Shown here: positions 16,823-26,104 of the stretch, piece after piece | How the letters are laid out: each line of letters begins with the position of its first letter | Position numbering within the stretch: position 1 is the stretch's first letter | NCBI GenBank assembly: GCA_913062975.1 | Contig: CAJXZO010000002.1 | Coordinates: 107,686-171,685, forward strand | DNA: 64,000 nt | Reading direction: 5' to 3' | Origin: an uncultured Micrococcales bacterium | Lineage (GTDB): Bacteria; Actinomycetota; Actinomycetes; Actinomycetales; Microbacteriaceae | Position numbers and translations under genes: made by a program | The notes under the pieces: model-generated | Seen by the model: only the letters and a program-made list of their open reading frames with translations | The model's database searches: none | What the model was told of the DNA's origin: nothing

Positions 16823-18907
16823 GTGGCAAGTTTTGAAACTCCCTTGGCTGGTCTGATTGGCGAAAAAACCGCCAAGCAGTTAGCTCGCGCTTTCGAAATA
16901 AGAACTGTTGGTCAGCTGATTAGACACTATCCTCGACGATATCTGCAAAGAGGACAGCTAACGCCGATGAGCCAGCTACCAATTGGTGAGGATGTCACCT
17001 TGGTGGCAGAGGTTGAAAAGGTTCAAACCAGACCAATTCGTGGCAAAAAAGGCTCAATTCTGGAAGTCAGCATCACCGACGGAACAGCCACCGTGAAACT
17101 GACCTTTTTCAATCAAGCCTGGCGGGCAAATCAGTTACTCCCCGGCACTCAGGGATTGTTTGCGGGAAAGACCAGTCTGTTCTCGGGTCAAATTCAACTC
17201 TCTCACCCAGATTACGAACTATTTGATGATTCATCGGATGTTGATCCGCAACGGTGGGCGGAAACACCAATACCCGTTTATCCGGCGTCGTCGACGCTTC
17301 CGAGTTGGCGAATCCAAAAAATCATGAATCAGGTGATTGATTCAATGCAATGGCCGGAGGAGCCATTTGATGAGCAACTGCTTGCTCAGCTCGATATTTA
17401 TTCACTCAAACAAGCTTTGACACTCATTCATCAGCCCGAGTTGCCAGCTGATTGGCAAAAGGCTGTAAAGACACTAAAGACCCACGAAGCGCTTGGCCTA
17501 TTGCTTGAGTTTGGCTTGATGCGTCGATCACTTGCGGAGGTTGAAGTTAGAAAGCGAACCTCGGGAAAACTGCTGGCCGAGTTTGATGACAACCTGAAAT
17601 ACAGTCTCACCTCAGCCCAGGTGCGTGTTGGCAAAGAAATCGAAAAAGACCTCGCCAGTGGCAAACCCATGAATCGATTGCTGCAGGGTGATGTTGGATC
17701 GGGAAAAACCTTAGTTGCAATCAGGGCAATGCTTGCATCAATTGAAGATGGATCACAGGCCGCAATCATTGCTCCGACCGAGGTTTTGGCCTCTCAGCAC
17801 CTAATTGCAATCACTGAGGCTTTGGGGCCACTGGCTGATGAAGTGCATCCAGTGCTGCTGACGGGACAGATGAGCCAGGGGGAGCAGAGGAAGGCATTGC
17901 TAAAAATAGTCAGTGGCAGCTCAAGAATTGTCATCGGAACTCACTCCTTGATTTCTGAGCGAGTTGAGTTTTTTGATCTCTCGCTTGCTGTAATTGACGA
18001 GCAGCATCGCTTTGGCGTCGAGCAAAGAGAAGCGCTCAGATCAAAATCAGAAAATGTTCACACGCTGATCATGACCGCAACCCCAATCCCACGAACCTTG
18101 GCAGTCACGGTATTTGGTGATTTGAGTGTGTCGATTTTGGATGAAAAGCCTGCGCAGCGTCAAAAGATTTCAACCCATGTTGTTGGTGTTTCTAACCCTG
18201 CGCTGGTTAGCAGGGTTTGGCAAAGGGTTTCAGAAGAAATCATGGCCGGTTTTCAGGCCTTTGTGGTTTGCCCAAGAATTGAACTCAATGACCAAGACAC
18301 AGGGGATACCGCAAGTGCTGCGGCAGTCGAGGTGGCGGCTTCACTGAGACAGAATCAGTATTTGCAGAACAAGACAATTGGGCTGTTGCACGGAAGAATG
18401 CCAGCTGATGAAAAATCAGAGGTGATGAGAATGTTTGCCGCTGGCGAGCTTGATGTTTTGGTCTCCACTACGGTTATTGAGGTTGGAGTGGATGTGCCCA
18501 ATGCAAGTGCGATGGTTATTTTAGATGCCGACAGATTTGGTCTGGCTCAGTTGCACCAATTGCGTGGAAGAGTTGGCAGGGGAGACCAAGAAGCAGTTTG
18601 CCTGCTTGTGACCGCAAGCGAAGAAGGCTCTGAGGCGCATGAGCGATTAAGAGCTCTTGAGAAAACCGAGGATGGGTTTGAACTGAGTGAATTAGATCTG
18701 AGCTATCGCAAAGAAGGTGATGTCACTGGAATCAGTCAGTCCGGCACTCAATCCAGACTTCGACTGCTGGGGGTTGTGAGAGATCAAAAACTAATCAGAG
18801 ATGCGCAACCGGTGGCGGAGAAGATATTGGAAAATTCAGACAGGGTAGAAAAAATTATCGAACTTTGTTCACCTCTGGGAGCAGATAACACCATTGCACG
18901 AGGCTAG
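16823..18907 (+). CDS. recG: ATP-dependent DNA helicase RecG
   Basis: Reverses stalled replication forks and branch-migrates Holliday junctions. The 694 residues show the N-terminal wedge/OB domain (about 55-135, VTLVAEVEKVQTRP), the helicase core with GDVGSGKT (289-296), DEQHRFG (392-398), TATPIPRTL and the C-terminal TVIEVGVDVPNA and QLRGRVGRG motifs, ending in the TRG-type hairpin segment. The length is normal. The GTG start follows a six-base gap after a -10 box. The TAG stop is reused in the promoter box of coaD. Confidence 0.96.
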   Translation: MASFETPLAGLIGEKTAKQLARAFEIRTVGQLIRHYPRRYLQRGQLTPMSQLPIGEDVTLVAEVEKVQTRPIRGKKGSILEVSITDGTATVKLTFFNQAWRANQLLPGTQGLFAGKTSLFSGQIQLSHPDYELFDDSSDVDPQRWAETPIPVYPASSTLPSWRIQKIMNQVIDSMQWPEEPFDEQLLAQLDIYSLKQALTLIHQPELPADWQKAVKTLKTHEALGLLLEFGLMRRSLAEVEVRKRTSGKLLAEFDDNLKYSLTSAQVRVGKEIEKDLASGKPMNRLLQGDVGSGKTLVAIRAMLASIEDGSQAAIIAPTEVLASQHLIAITEALGPLADEVHPVLLTGQMSQGEQRKALLKIVSGSSRIVIGTHSLISERVEFFDLSLAVIDEQHRFGVEQREALRSKSENVHTLIMTATPIPRTLAVTVFGDLSVSILDEKPAQRQKISTHVVGVSNPALVSRVWQRVSEEIMAGFQAFVVCPRIELNDQDTGDTASAAAVEVAASLRQNQYLQNKTIGLLHGRMPADEKSEVMRMFAAGELDVLVSTTVIEVGVDVPNASAMVILDADRFGLAQLHQLRGRVGRGDQEAVCLLVTASEEGSEAHERLRALEKTEDGFELSELDLSYRKEGDVTGISQSGTQSRLRLLGVVRDQKLIRDAQPVAEKILENSDRVEKIIELCSPLGADNTIARG

Positions 18908-18910
18908 GCT
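18905..18910 (+). promoter_or_regulatory. -10 box of a leaderless promoter overlapping the recG stop
   Basis: TAGGCT, then tgaacc, then the coaD ATG at 18917. The TAG is also the recG stop codon. Confidence 0.55.
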
Positions 18911-18916
18911 TGAACC

Positions 18917-19414
18917 ATGAAGCACATCGCCGTTTATCCAGGAAGTTTTGATCCAGCCACCCTGGGTCACCTGGGAATACTCAAAAGATCCACAAAACTG
19001 TTTGACGAGGTCCACGTGCTGGTTGTTCACAATCCCAGTAAAACGCCTCTGTTCAGTTCCTCAGAGCGACTGAACATGATTAAGCAGAGTGTTCGCGAAT
19101 TAGGAATTGACATCTCTCCAATCAGGTTTGCCTCCCTCGAAACTGGTTTATTGGCAGATTATGCAGAGGTGCACGGGGCATGCGCACTGATAAAGGGCTT
19201 TAGAACAGTTGCAGATATTGAATACGAACTGCCAATGTCACAGGTCAATAGTGATCTCAGTGGTGTTGAAACAGTGTTTATGGCAAGTGAACCGGGATTG
19301 GGTTATGTCTCAAGTTCACTGGTGAAAGAGGTTGCGAATCTGGGTGGTGACATTTCAAAATATGTTACCCAGGCGGTCGCAACTGCGGTCAAGGAGAGAT
19401 TAGATGCAAACTAG
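18917..19414 (+). CDS. coaD: Phosphopantetheine adenylyltransferase
   Basis: Penultimate step of coenzyme A synthesis: ATP plus 4'-phosphopantetheine to dephospho-CoA. In 165 residues the nucleotidyltransferase motif TLGH (15-18, in GSFDPATLGHLG) and the C-terminal signature VSSSLVKEV are clear. It opens a tight run coaD-yceD-rpmF-rnc-mutM-smc-ftsY in which neighbours overlap by 8-11 nt or lie within 5 nt up to mutM. The ATG is supported by the leaderless promoter box just upstream. Confidence 0.95.
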   Translation: MKHIAVYPGSFDPATLGHLGILKRSTKLFDEVHVLVVHNPSKTPLFSSSERLNMIKQSVRELGIDISPIRFASLETGLLADYAEVHGACALIKGFRTVADIEYELPMSQVNSDLSGVETVFMASEPGLGYVSSSLVKEVANLGGDISKYVTQAVATAVKERLDAN

Positions 19415-19913
19415 CTGGGTGTTGCCGGTTCGTTCCCTTGTGAACAAGCCTGGCCACATGGAACAGCTGGATTTCGATGTTTCGCTGGAGGAACCGTGGG
19501 GAACCGAGATGGTGACCATTCCTGCGGGCGATGATGTCTCAGTGGAGATCAGGTTGGAAAGTGTTCATGAGGGCATTTTGGTGACCGGAGAAGCCTTTGG
19601 GGTTGCAAAAACAGAATGCTCTCGCTGTTTGCAACCATTGGATCATGGTTTCAGGGTAGCTTTTCAAGAACTTTTCGCCTATTCTGGGCAGTTGGAAGAC
19701 GAGCTGACAGTTATTGACAATACTGTTGATATCGATCAGGTCGTTCGAGATTCGGTTGTCATCAGTTTCCCGTTCCAGCCAGTATGTGACGAGAACTGTT
19801 TGGGGTTGTGTGCCAAATGTGGCGCCAATCTCAATGAACATCCGAATCATGTCCACGAGGACGAGATAGATCCCAGGTGGGCTGAACTGAAAAAGCTTAA
19901 AGAGGAAGAGTAA
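19404..19913 (+). CDS. YceD/DUF177 family protein
   Basis: A 169-residue protein with two cysteine pairs, C72-x2-C75 (ECSRC) and a C-terminal cluster C128/C132/C136/C139 ([13 protein letters not shown]), expected to bind zinc. DUF177 proteins stand directly upstream of rpmF in most bacteria and are linked to 23S rRNA or 50S maturation. Overlaps coaD by 11 nt and is followed after 4 nt by rpmF, so it shares their transcript. The molecular activity is not established. Confidence 0.9.
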   Translation: MQTSWVLPVRSLVNKPGHMEQLDFDVSLEEPWGTEMVTIPAGDDVSVEIRLESVHEGILVTGEAFGVAKTECSRCLQPLDHGFRVAFQELFAYSGQLEDELTVIDNTVDIDQVVRDSVVISFPFQPVCDENCLGLCAKCGANLNEHPNHVHEDEIDPRWAELKKLKEEE

Positions 19914-19917
19914 GAAC

Positions 19918-20121
19918 ATGCCAGTTCCAAAGCGACGCAAGTCCCGGGCAAACACCCACTCACGCAGATCGCAGTGGAAGGCCGAGCCAGTGCAGTTGAA
20001 CAAGACTGTTGAAAACGGCAAGACCGTTTACAGCTTGCCGCACCGCGCGAAGGTTGTAACCGACAGCGTTGGCACCGAGCTTTACATGGAATATAAGGGT
20101 CGCAAAGTAGCAGACGCGTAA
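19918..20121 (+). CDS. rpmF: 50S ribosomal protein L32
   Basis: 67 residues beginning [13 protein letters not shown] ([20 protein letters not shown]), the invariant L32 N-terminus. The zinc-binding cysteines of some L32 proteins are absent, so this is the zinc-free (C-minus) type. AGAGGAAGAG before the ATG is a strong ribosome binding site. Lies between yceD and rnc with gaps of 4 and 2 nt. Confidence 0.96.
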   Translation: MPVPKRRKSRANTHSRRSQWKAEPVQLNKTVENGKTVYSLPHRAKVVTDSVGTELYMEYKGRKVADA

Positions 20122-20123
20122 CC

Positions 20124-20798
20124 ATGGAACTTGACAAGCTGCAATCGCGGCTTGGAGTGGAGATAGACCCCAAGCTATTGAAGCTGGCCCTCACACACAG
20201 TTCTTTTTCTTATGAAAACGGTGGCGAGAACAACGAGCGGTTGGAATTTCTAGGAGATTCAATCCTCGGTTATGTAGTCACCAGTCACCTTTATTCTTCA
20301 TTCCCAGAGCTGAATGAGGGCGAACTAACAAAAATCAAAAATGGCGTTGTTAGCGCCCAGGCGCTGGCCTCTGTTTCGCAAAGACTCGAGGTTGGGAAAT
20401 ATCTTTTCTTAGGAAAAGGTGAAGAACAAACCGATGGTCGGAAAAAGCCAAATCTTTTAGCAGATGCCTTTGAGGCAATGCTGGGGGCAGCCTATCTTTC
20501 AAATGGGATGGAAGCTGCAACCAAGATGGTGACTGACTTTATTTTTCCACTACTGGAAAACCCCGATGCGATTCGGGAGGCAAGCGATCCAAAAACAACT
20601 CTGAATGAAAAACTCCTCTCCAAAGGCATGCCTGCGGTTTTTTATGAGATTGCCTTTGAAGGTCCGGATCACCAGCGAGTGTTTTTTGCCAAAGCAATCA
20701 GTGGTGAGAAGCTTTTAGGCAAGGGTCAGGGTCTGACCAGGCGCTCTGCGGAATCTGATGCAGCAATTGACTCTCTGAGGAATTTAGCCAATGCCTGA
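20124..20798 (+). CDS. rnc: Ribonuclease III
   Basis: Double-strand-specific endoribonuclease for rRNA precursor processing. The 224 residues contain the catalytic signature NERLEFLGDSIL (37-48), the second acidic site in DAFEAMLGA (about 113-121) and a C-terminal double-stranded RNA-binding domain (about 150-222; GKGQGLTRRSAESDAA). The ATG follows the rpmF stop by two bases, so translation is probably coupled. The end overlaps mutM by 8 nt. Confidence 0.96.
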   Translation: MELDKLQSRLGVEIDPKLLKLALTHSSFSYENGGENNERLEFLGDSILGYVVTSHLYSSFPELNEGELTKIKNGVVSAQALASVSQRLEVGKYLFLGKGEEQTDGRKKPNLLADAFEAMLGAAYLSNGMEAATKMVTDFIFPLLENPDAIREASDPKTTLNEKLLSKGMPAVFYEIAFEGPDHQRVFFAKAISGEKLLGKGQGLTRRSAESDAAIDSLRNLANA

Positions 20799-21693
20799 AC
20801 TGCCTGAAGCGGAGACGGTCCGCAGGGGTTTGGCAGAAACGGTTCTTAACAGTGAGATTCAGTCAATCGAGGTTTTTGATTCCAGATGTTTGAAAAAACA
20901 TGCAGGCGGCGAGCACGATTTTGCAGCAATCATGAGAGGCAAAAAATTTTTAGCCGCTGTTCGCCGTGGAAAATTCATATGGCTACCCATTGATGTTGAA
21001 GGCTTTGCCATGGTCATGCACCTAGGCATGAGTGGTCAGGCGCTAGTTAGAACGCAGGACTATGAGCATGAAAAACAGGTTCGACTACAAATGAATTTAG
21101 ACAACGGACTGCAACTCAGGTTTTCTGATCAGAGGCTATTTGGCTCCCTGATGATTGATCAGTTGGAACCCACAGAAGGTTCAGCAGCAGGGTTCAGTCC
21201 AGAAACCAAGACTGCCACCGAGATCCCGCTTTCTGTCTCGCATATCGCCAGGGACCCATTAGACCCCGAGTTTAATTTGGCAAAGGTGCGGAAAAAACTA
21301 AAAAACCGCACAGCTGGCATCAAGCATGCCTTGCTTGATCAGCAATTGGTTAGTGGCATTGGAAATATCTACGCTGATGAATCTTTATGGCGGGCAAGGG
21401 TGCATTTCAATCAACCAGCCGATTCACTCTCAACCAAGAAACTAAATGAGCTGTTTGCTCATGTCACCGAGGTGTTGGCAGAAGCAGTTGCGCAAGGAGG
21501 AACGACCTTTGATCAGCAATACAAAAACATCAATGGTCAGTCTGGTTATTTTGCTCAAAATCTGAATGCCTATGGTCAAACCGGTAAGCCCTGCAACCGT
21601 TGCGGAAGGCTGATTCAGCGTCAATCCTGGCAAAATCGTGGAAGCCATTTCTGCCCAAGCTGCCAGCGAATCCGCAAACAGAAACTAAAGTAA
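20791..21693 (+). CDS. mutM: Formamidopyrimidine-DNA glycosylase
   Basis: Removes 8-oxoguanine and formamidopyrimidines from DNA. The mature N-terminus is PELPEAETVRRGL, with Pro2 as nucleophile and Glu3 as acid; a lysine in RRGKFIWLP supports catalysis, and the C-terminal zinc finger has CNRCG and FCPSCQ. At 300 residues it is slightly longer than the usual 270-290. Sits in the conserved rnc-mutM-smc order. Confidence 0.96.
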   Translation: MPELPEAETVRRGLAETVLNSEIQSIEVFDSRCLKKHAGGEHDFAAIMRGKKFLAAVRRGKFIWLPIDVEGFAMVMHLGMSGQALVRTQDYEHEKQVRLQMNLDNGLQLRFSDQRLFGSLMIDQLEPTEGSAAGFSPETKTATEIPLSVSHIARDPLDPEFNLAKVRKKLKNRTAGIKHALLDQQLVSGIGNIYADESLWRARVHFNQPADSLSTKKLNELFAHVTEVLAEAVAQGGTTFDQQYKNINGQSGYFAQNLNAYGQTGKPCNRCGRLIQRQSWQNRGSHFCPSCQRIRKQKLK

Positions 21694-21724
21694 TTAGCAC
21701 CACCCAGCAAGGAGCGTGGCTAGA

Positions 21725-24700
21725 TTGCATCTGAAATCACTTACGCTGAAAGGCTTTAAGTCTTTCGCGCAGTCAACGACCCTGCAGTTTGAACCTGGGG
21801 TGACTGCGGTTGTTGGCCCCAATGGTTCTGGCAAATCAAATGTTGTTGATGCCTTGGCCTGGGTGATGGGTGAGCAGGGTGTTAAGTCTTTGCGGGGGGC
21901 AAAGATGGAAGATGTCATCTTCGCGGGGACCGCTTCTCAGGCACCTCTTGGCAGGGCCAGCGTTGAACTGGTGATTGATAACTCCGACGGTGCACTCCCG
22001 ATTGACTACTCCGAGGTGAGCATCTCTAGAACCCTTTTTAGAAATGGTGCGAGTGAGTATGCGATAAACGGGGACTCTTGCAGATTATTAGACGTTCAAG
22101 AATTGCTTAGCGATTCAGGACTTGGTCGAGAGATGCACGTAATTGTTGGCCAGGGTCAACTGGATAGCATTCTCAGAGCTGACCCGATGGAACGTCGTGG
22201 CCTAATCGAAGAAGCTGCCGGTGTGCTGAAATACCGCCGCCGCAAAGAACGCAGTGAGCGCAAGCTTGAGGCCATGCAGGGAAACCTGCAACGATTGAAC
22301 GACCTGATTTCTGAAGTCGGCAGGCAATTGAAACCACTAGCCAAGCAGGCCGAGGTTGCCAAGCGTGCACACCAAATCGGTGACAGACTCACCAGGCTTC
22401 GCTCCGAACTTTACAGCATGCAGCTAAAAGATTTGAATCAGAAGCTTTCCTCCTTGAATTCAACCGAGAGTGAAAAGCGCGCAGAACGAGAGATTTTGAA
22501 TGAGCAATTGGCATCCACCAACGAATACATCAAACAACTGGAGCAAACACTTCTGCAGGGAGACAATTCTGCTCGTGAATTGGTGTTCAAACTCGAGGGC
22601 TTGGCCGCCAGGGCTCGCTCCAGCAAATCGATTATTGAGCAAAAGATTCAAAATCTAAAAAGTGAATCTGAGTTTGAAGTTGACACATCTCCAATCACTG
22701 AAGAAATTTCCAAGCTGGAAGCTGAAATAGACATCCAGCTGGCAAAATCTGCAGAACACGAAAAACAGCTGGAGGTTTTAGCAAGCAGGCGTGAGGGTCA
22801 ATTGGCCGAAATTGAAAGCATTCAACAAGAGTTTCAGTTACTGGTCGAAAGTGCTCAGCAAAGAGCAACTGAGGCCTCAGCCTTTGACAGTGAGACAAAA
22901 TCACTGGAAGCAAATTTTGAGGACAAAACTCAACAGCTTTCGACTGCTGACTCAGAAATAGAAAACAGCAAGGTGAAATTAGCTGATCTTCGCCAGCAGC
23001 TGCAGTCAATGACCGAGACCCTGGGTGTTGGTGATGAGCAGACACTGAAACAGAAATATCAAGATTCACAGGCGGCCCGAATAGAGGCTCAAAACAAGCT
23101 GAATGAAAAACAAACTGAGTTGCAACAGTTATCCAAAGACCTCGAATCCAATCAGGCAAGACTTTCTGCTTTACAGCTGGCAATGCAGCAAACCGACGGA
23201 TCAGAACAGCTTGCGAAGCAATCGGCAGACGATCTCAGCGGGTTTTTAGCAGAGCACATCAAAATTGATGCTGGCTATCAGTCTGCCGTTGCAGCAGCAC
23301 TTGGCGAGATAAGTGATGCTTTAGTGGCACCTTCTATGAAGCAGGCAATCAAGGCCGCTAATAAACTCGGCGAACAGCAGCTTGGCCAGGCACTGATTGT
23401 GATAATCGAAGACCTTGCAAAAAAACGAAGCAGTGAAAAAATTCAAGGATTTGAATCGATAGGAAACTTCTTCGATGGTCCGCAGGTTATTCAGGACCTG
23501 GTTCGAGGCATTGTTCTGATTGAATCCATGGAACAGGCCGAGGCTGCTTTTGCTGATAAGGATTTAGTAGCGCTGGTCACCACCAATGGTGAAATCATCA
23601 GACGCAATCAGCTTCGAGCCGGCAAACATTCCTCTGCTTCCAAGGTGGAGCTGGTAACAGAGGCGGAGCTAGCGTCAGAAAAAATTCAATCACTCGGAGA
23701 GGTAACAAAACTGGTTTCCGAAGAGGTCGACAGATTGCTTGCCGAACTAGCTGTTTCTGAAAAGCAGGAGGCTGAGGCGCTGGAAAATTTGAGGGCTCTG
23801 GATGCAGAGTTGGCAATCCATGCTGAAAAATCTGGTCGACTCAGGGCTCAGATTGAATCCACCGAGCAGGCTATAGAGAGACTTGCTGATCAAAGGAAAA
23901 ATCTCTCCGAGCAGTTAGAGACCCTCTCAGAACAGATAACGAAACGCTTAGATAGCAAACCAGAGCTAATTGAGATTCCTGCAAAGCCTGAAAAGCTTGA
24001 GCAACTGGAAGCTGAGCTGAATGAAGTCAGGTCAGAAGAGTTTGAAAAAAGAGTCGAGCTGGGTGGTTCGAAAGAACGTGTTAGCCAGTTGCAATCAAGG
24101 GTGCAGCAGCTAAAAACTGAACTCGAGTCAAGCAAACAAAAACTGGAGCAAGCCGAGGCTAGAAAATCTGAGAGAGCCAGGATGCTGGAAAACCTGCAGC
24201 TGCAGCTAGAAAAACTTCCAACCCTTACAGAGCTGATTCAGAACTCTCTGGATCAGGCGCGAGCAAAGGCTGAGGCGAGTGAGGCAAAGCGAGCCTCCGA
24301 CACTGAAAACCTCGCTCACCACCGAACCAAAGCAGAAGAAATCCGTGCAAGCTTGAATTCCTCTCAGGCAGAGGTGCAAAGCTCAGAGATGAAAAAGCAT
24401 GAGCTTTCACTGACCAAAAATAGCTTATTGGAAAAAATCAGCGACGAACTTGGTGTTGAGGGCGAGGAGTTACTAAGTCAAGATTGGCAAACAGAACTAT
24501 CTCAATCAGAGCTTATTCAGCAACTAAGACAAGCAAAGTCAGATTTTGCCCAACTTGGTCAATTTAACCCAATGGCTTTGGAGCAATTGGATGCTTTGGA
24601 GCAAAGGCATAAATATCTGAAAGATCAGCTAGCCGATGTCGAAGAAGCAAGAAAAGACTTGCGTGGAATCATCACCTCTTTGGATGAGCAGGTGCGAGAG

Positions 24701-25156
24701 ATTTTTGAAAGTGCTTTCGAGGACACCCAAAAAGCATTTGCTGAAATCTTTCCAACTCTGTTTCCGGGTGGAATGGGAAGCATGCGTCTCACCCAGGCAG
24801 ATGATTCGCTGGAGGCAGGAGTCGATGTCAGCGTCAGGCCGGCTGGAAAAAAGATAGACAAGCTAAGTTTGCTCAGTGGTGGTGAGCGATCGCTGGCAGC
24901 AGTTGCAATGCTGATGGCTATCTTCATCGCTCGTCCATCTCCGTTTTATGTTTTGGATGAGGTCGAGGCAGCACTTGATGATTCAAACCTTGGTCGCCTG
25001 TTGGAGGTCTTGTCGGGGCTTAGAGAAAGTTCGCAATTGGTAATAATCACCCACCAAAAGCGAACCATGGAAATTGCCGATGTTTTGTATGGGGTTTCTA
25101 TGAAGCAAGATGGAATTACCAAAGTTGTGAGTCAAAAATTGGAGCAGCATGGTTGA
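21725..25156 (+). CDS. smc: Chromosome segregation protein SMC
   Basis: Condensin ATPase, 1143 residues from the TTG at 21725. This start gives the standard MHLKSLTLKGFKSFA N-terminus and leaves AAGGAG ten bases upstream; a GTG at 21716 would add three residues but would sit only a base from that site. Walker A is GPNGSGKSNVVDAL near residue 30. Long coiled coils flank a hinge domain at about residues 505-640, and the signature LSGGERSLAAVA (about 1050) and Walker B YVLDEVEAALDD (about 1077) close the ATPase head. The stop overlaps ftsY by 8 nt, tying segregation and protein-targeting genes into one transcript. Confidence 0.96.
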   Translation: MHLKSLTLKGFKSFAQSTTLQFEPGVTAVVGPNGSGKSNVVDALAWVMGEQGVKSLRGAKMEDVIFAGTASQAPLGRASVELVIDNSDGALPIDYSEVSISRTLFRNGASEYAINGDSCRLLDVQELLSDSGLGREMHVIVGQGQLDSILRADPMERRGLIEEAAGVLKYRRRKERSERKLEAMQGNLQRLNDLISEVGRQLKPLAKQAEVAKRAHQIGDRLTRLRSELYSMQLKDLNQKLSSLNSTESEKRAEREILNEQLASTNEYIKQLEQTLLQGDNSARELVFKLEGLAARARSSKSIIEQKIQNLKSESEFEVDTSPITEEISKLEAEIDIQLAKSAEHEKQLEVLASRREGQLAEIESIQQEFQLLVESAQQRATEASAFDSETKSLEANFEDKTQQLSTADSEIENSKVKLADLRQQLQSMTETLGVGDEQTLKQKYQDSQAARIEAQNKLNEKQTELQQLSKDLESNQARLSALQLAMQQTDGSEQLAKQSADDLSGFLAEHIKIDAGYQSAVAAALGEISDALVAPSMKQAIKAANKLGEQQLGQALIVIIEDLAKKRSSEKIQGFESIGNFFDGPQVIQDLVRGIVLIESMEQAEAAFADKDLVALVTTNGEIIRRNQLRAGKHSSASKVELVTEAELASEKIQSLGEVTKLVSEEVDRLLAELAVSEKQEAEALENLRALDAELAIHAEKSGRLRAQIESTEQAIERLADQRKNLSEQLETLSEQITKRLDSKPELIEIPAKPEKLEQLEAELNEVRSEEFEKRVELGGSKERVSQLQSRVQQLKTELESSKQKLEQAEARKSERARMLENLQLQLEKLPTLTELIQNSLDQARAKAEASEAKRASDTENLAHHRTKAEEIRASLNSSQAEVQSSEMKKHELSLTKNSLLEKISDELGVEGEELLSQDWQTELSQSELIQQLRQAKSDFAQLGQFNPMALEQLDALEQRHKYLKDQLADVEEARKDLRGIITSLDEQVREIFESAFEDTQKAFAEIFPTLFPGGMGSMRLTQADDSLEAGVDVSVRPAGKKIDKLSLLSGGERSLAAVAMLMAIFIARPSPFYVLDEVEAALDDSNLGRLLEVLSGLRESSQLVIITHQKRTMEIADVLYGVSMKQDGITKVVSQKLEQHG

Positions 25157-26078
25157 TTTCAAGTTTTGGCGAAAGGGATCCAAAAACGATGAACTTGCGG
25201 AGGTTGAACTTCCCAAACGAGACCTCAGTGGAATTCGGTCTCTGTTTCCAGGAGAGATGAGCAGTGACTCAATCCAGGACCTAGAAGACATTATGTTGAT
25301 GGCTGATTTTGGCTTTCAGGCCAGTGAGGAAATTGTCGCTCAACTGAAATCAAGAGCAAATAAGCTCGGGGCAACCAGTGATGCTGAGCTTAGGTTGGTG
25401 TTGAAAGACCTGCTGGTGGAATACCTGCAACGCGAAGATGCGCAATTGAACCTAACCAGTGGCAAGTTGCCCTATGTGTTTTTGGTGGTTGGCGTCAACG
25501 GTGCTGGGAAGACTACGACGATTGGCAAGCTTGGTCGTTGGCTATCTGATGGTGGCTGGAAGGTTGTGCTGGGAGCTGCCGACACCTTCCGCGCAGCCGC
25601 GGTAGAGCAGCTTGCAACCTGGGCAAAGCGAGCCGAAACCGAATTTGTTTCACCAGAAAAGCCAGGGCAGGATCCTGCCAGCGTTGCCTATCAATCTGTG
25701 GCTCGGGCAATCGAGACTGATGCCGACATTGCAATCATTGACACTGCGGGTCGATTGCAGAACAAAAAAGACCTGATGGACGAGCTTGGCAAAATCAGAA
25801 GGGCTGTTGAAAAAATTGCTCAGGTTGATGAGGTTTTATTGGTGATTGATTCAACCACTGGCCAGAACGGACTCAGTCAAGCAAGAGCCTTCAGTGAAGT
25901 TGCGGATGTAACCGGAATGGTTTTGACCAAGCTGGATGGAACTGCCAAAGGTGGGGTTTTATATGCGATCCAAAGAGAGTTTGATATTCCTGTAAAACTG
26001 GTTGGGGTAGGAGAGGGCATAAACGATTTTGCCTTCTTCAGTGCAGAACAATTCGCTCGCGGTTTGGTAGCCAGGTAA
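25149..26078 (+). CDS. ftsY: Signal recognition particle receptor FtsY
   Basis: SRP-family GTPase that docks SRP-ribosome complexes at the membrane. In 309 residues an N domain precedes the G domain with GVNGAGKTTTIGKL (about 114-127), DTAGRLQNK, and the TKLDGTAKGG closing loop. The acidic A domain of E. coli FtsY is reduced to a short N-terminal region (FWRKGSKNDELAEVELPKRD) that probably binds membrane through basic and amphipathic residues. Overlaps smc and precedes ffh by 26 nt. Confidence 0.96.
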   Translation: MVDFKFWRKGSKNDELAEVELPKRDLSGIRSLFPGEMSSDSIQDLEDIMLMADFGFQASEEIVAQLKSRANKLGATSDAELRLVLKDLLVEYLQREDAQLNLTSGKLPYVFLVVGVNGAGKTTTIGKLGRWLSDGGWKVVLGAADTFRAAAVEQLATWAKRAETEFVSPEKPGQDPASVAYQSVARAIETDADIAIIDTAGRLQNKKDLMDELGKIRRAVEKIAQVDEVLLVIDSTTGQNGLSQARAFSEVADVTGMVLTKLDGTAKGGVLYAIQREFDIPVKLVGVGEGINDFAFFSAEQFARGLVAR

Positions 26079-26104
26079 TCTTTAGCAGATAGAAGGAGTT
26101 TTCA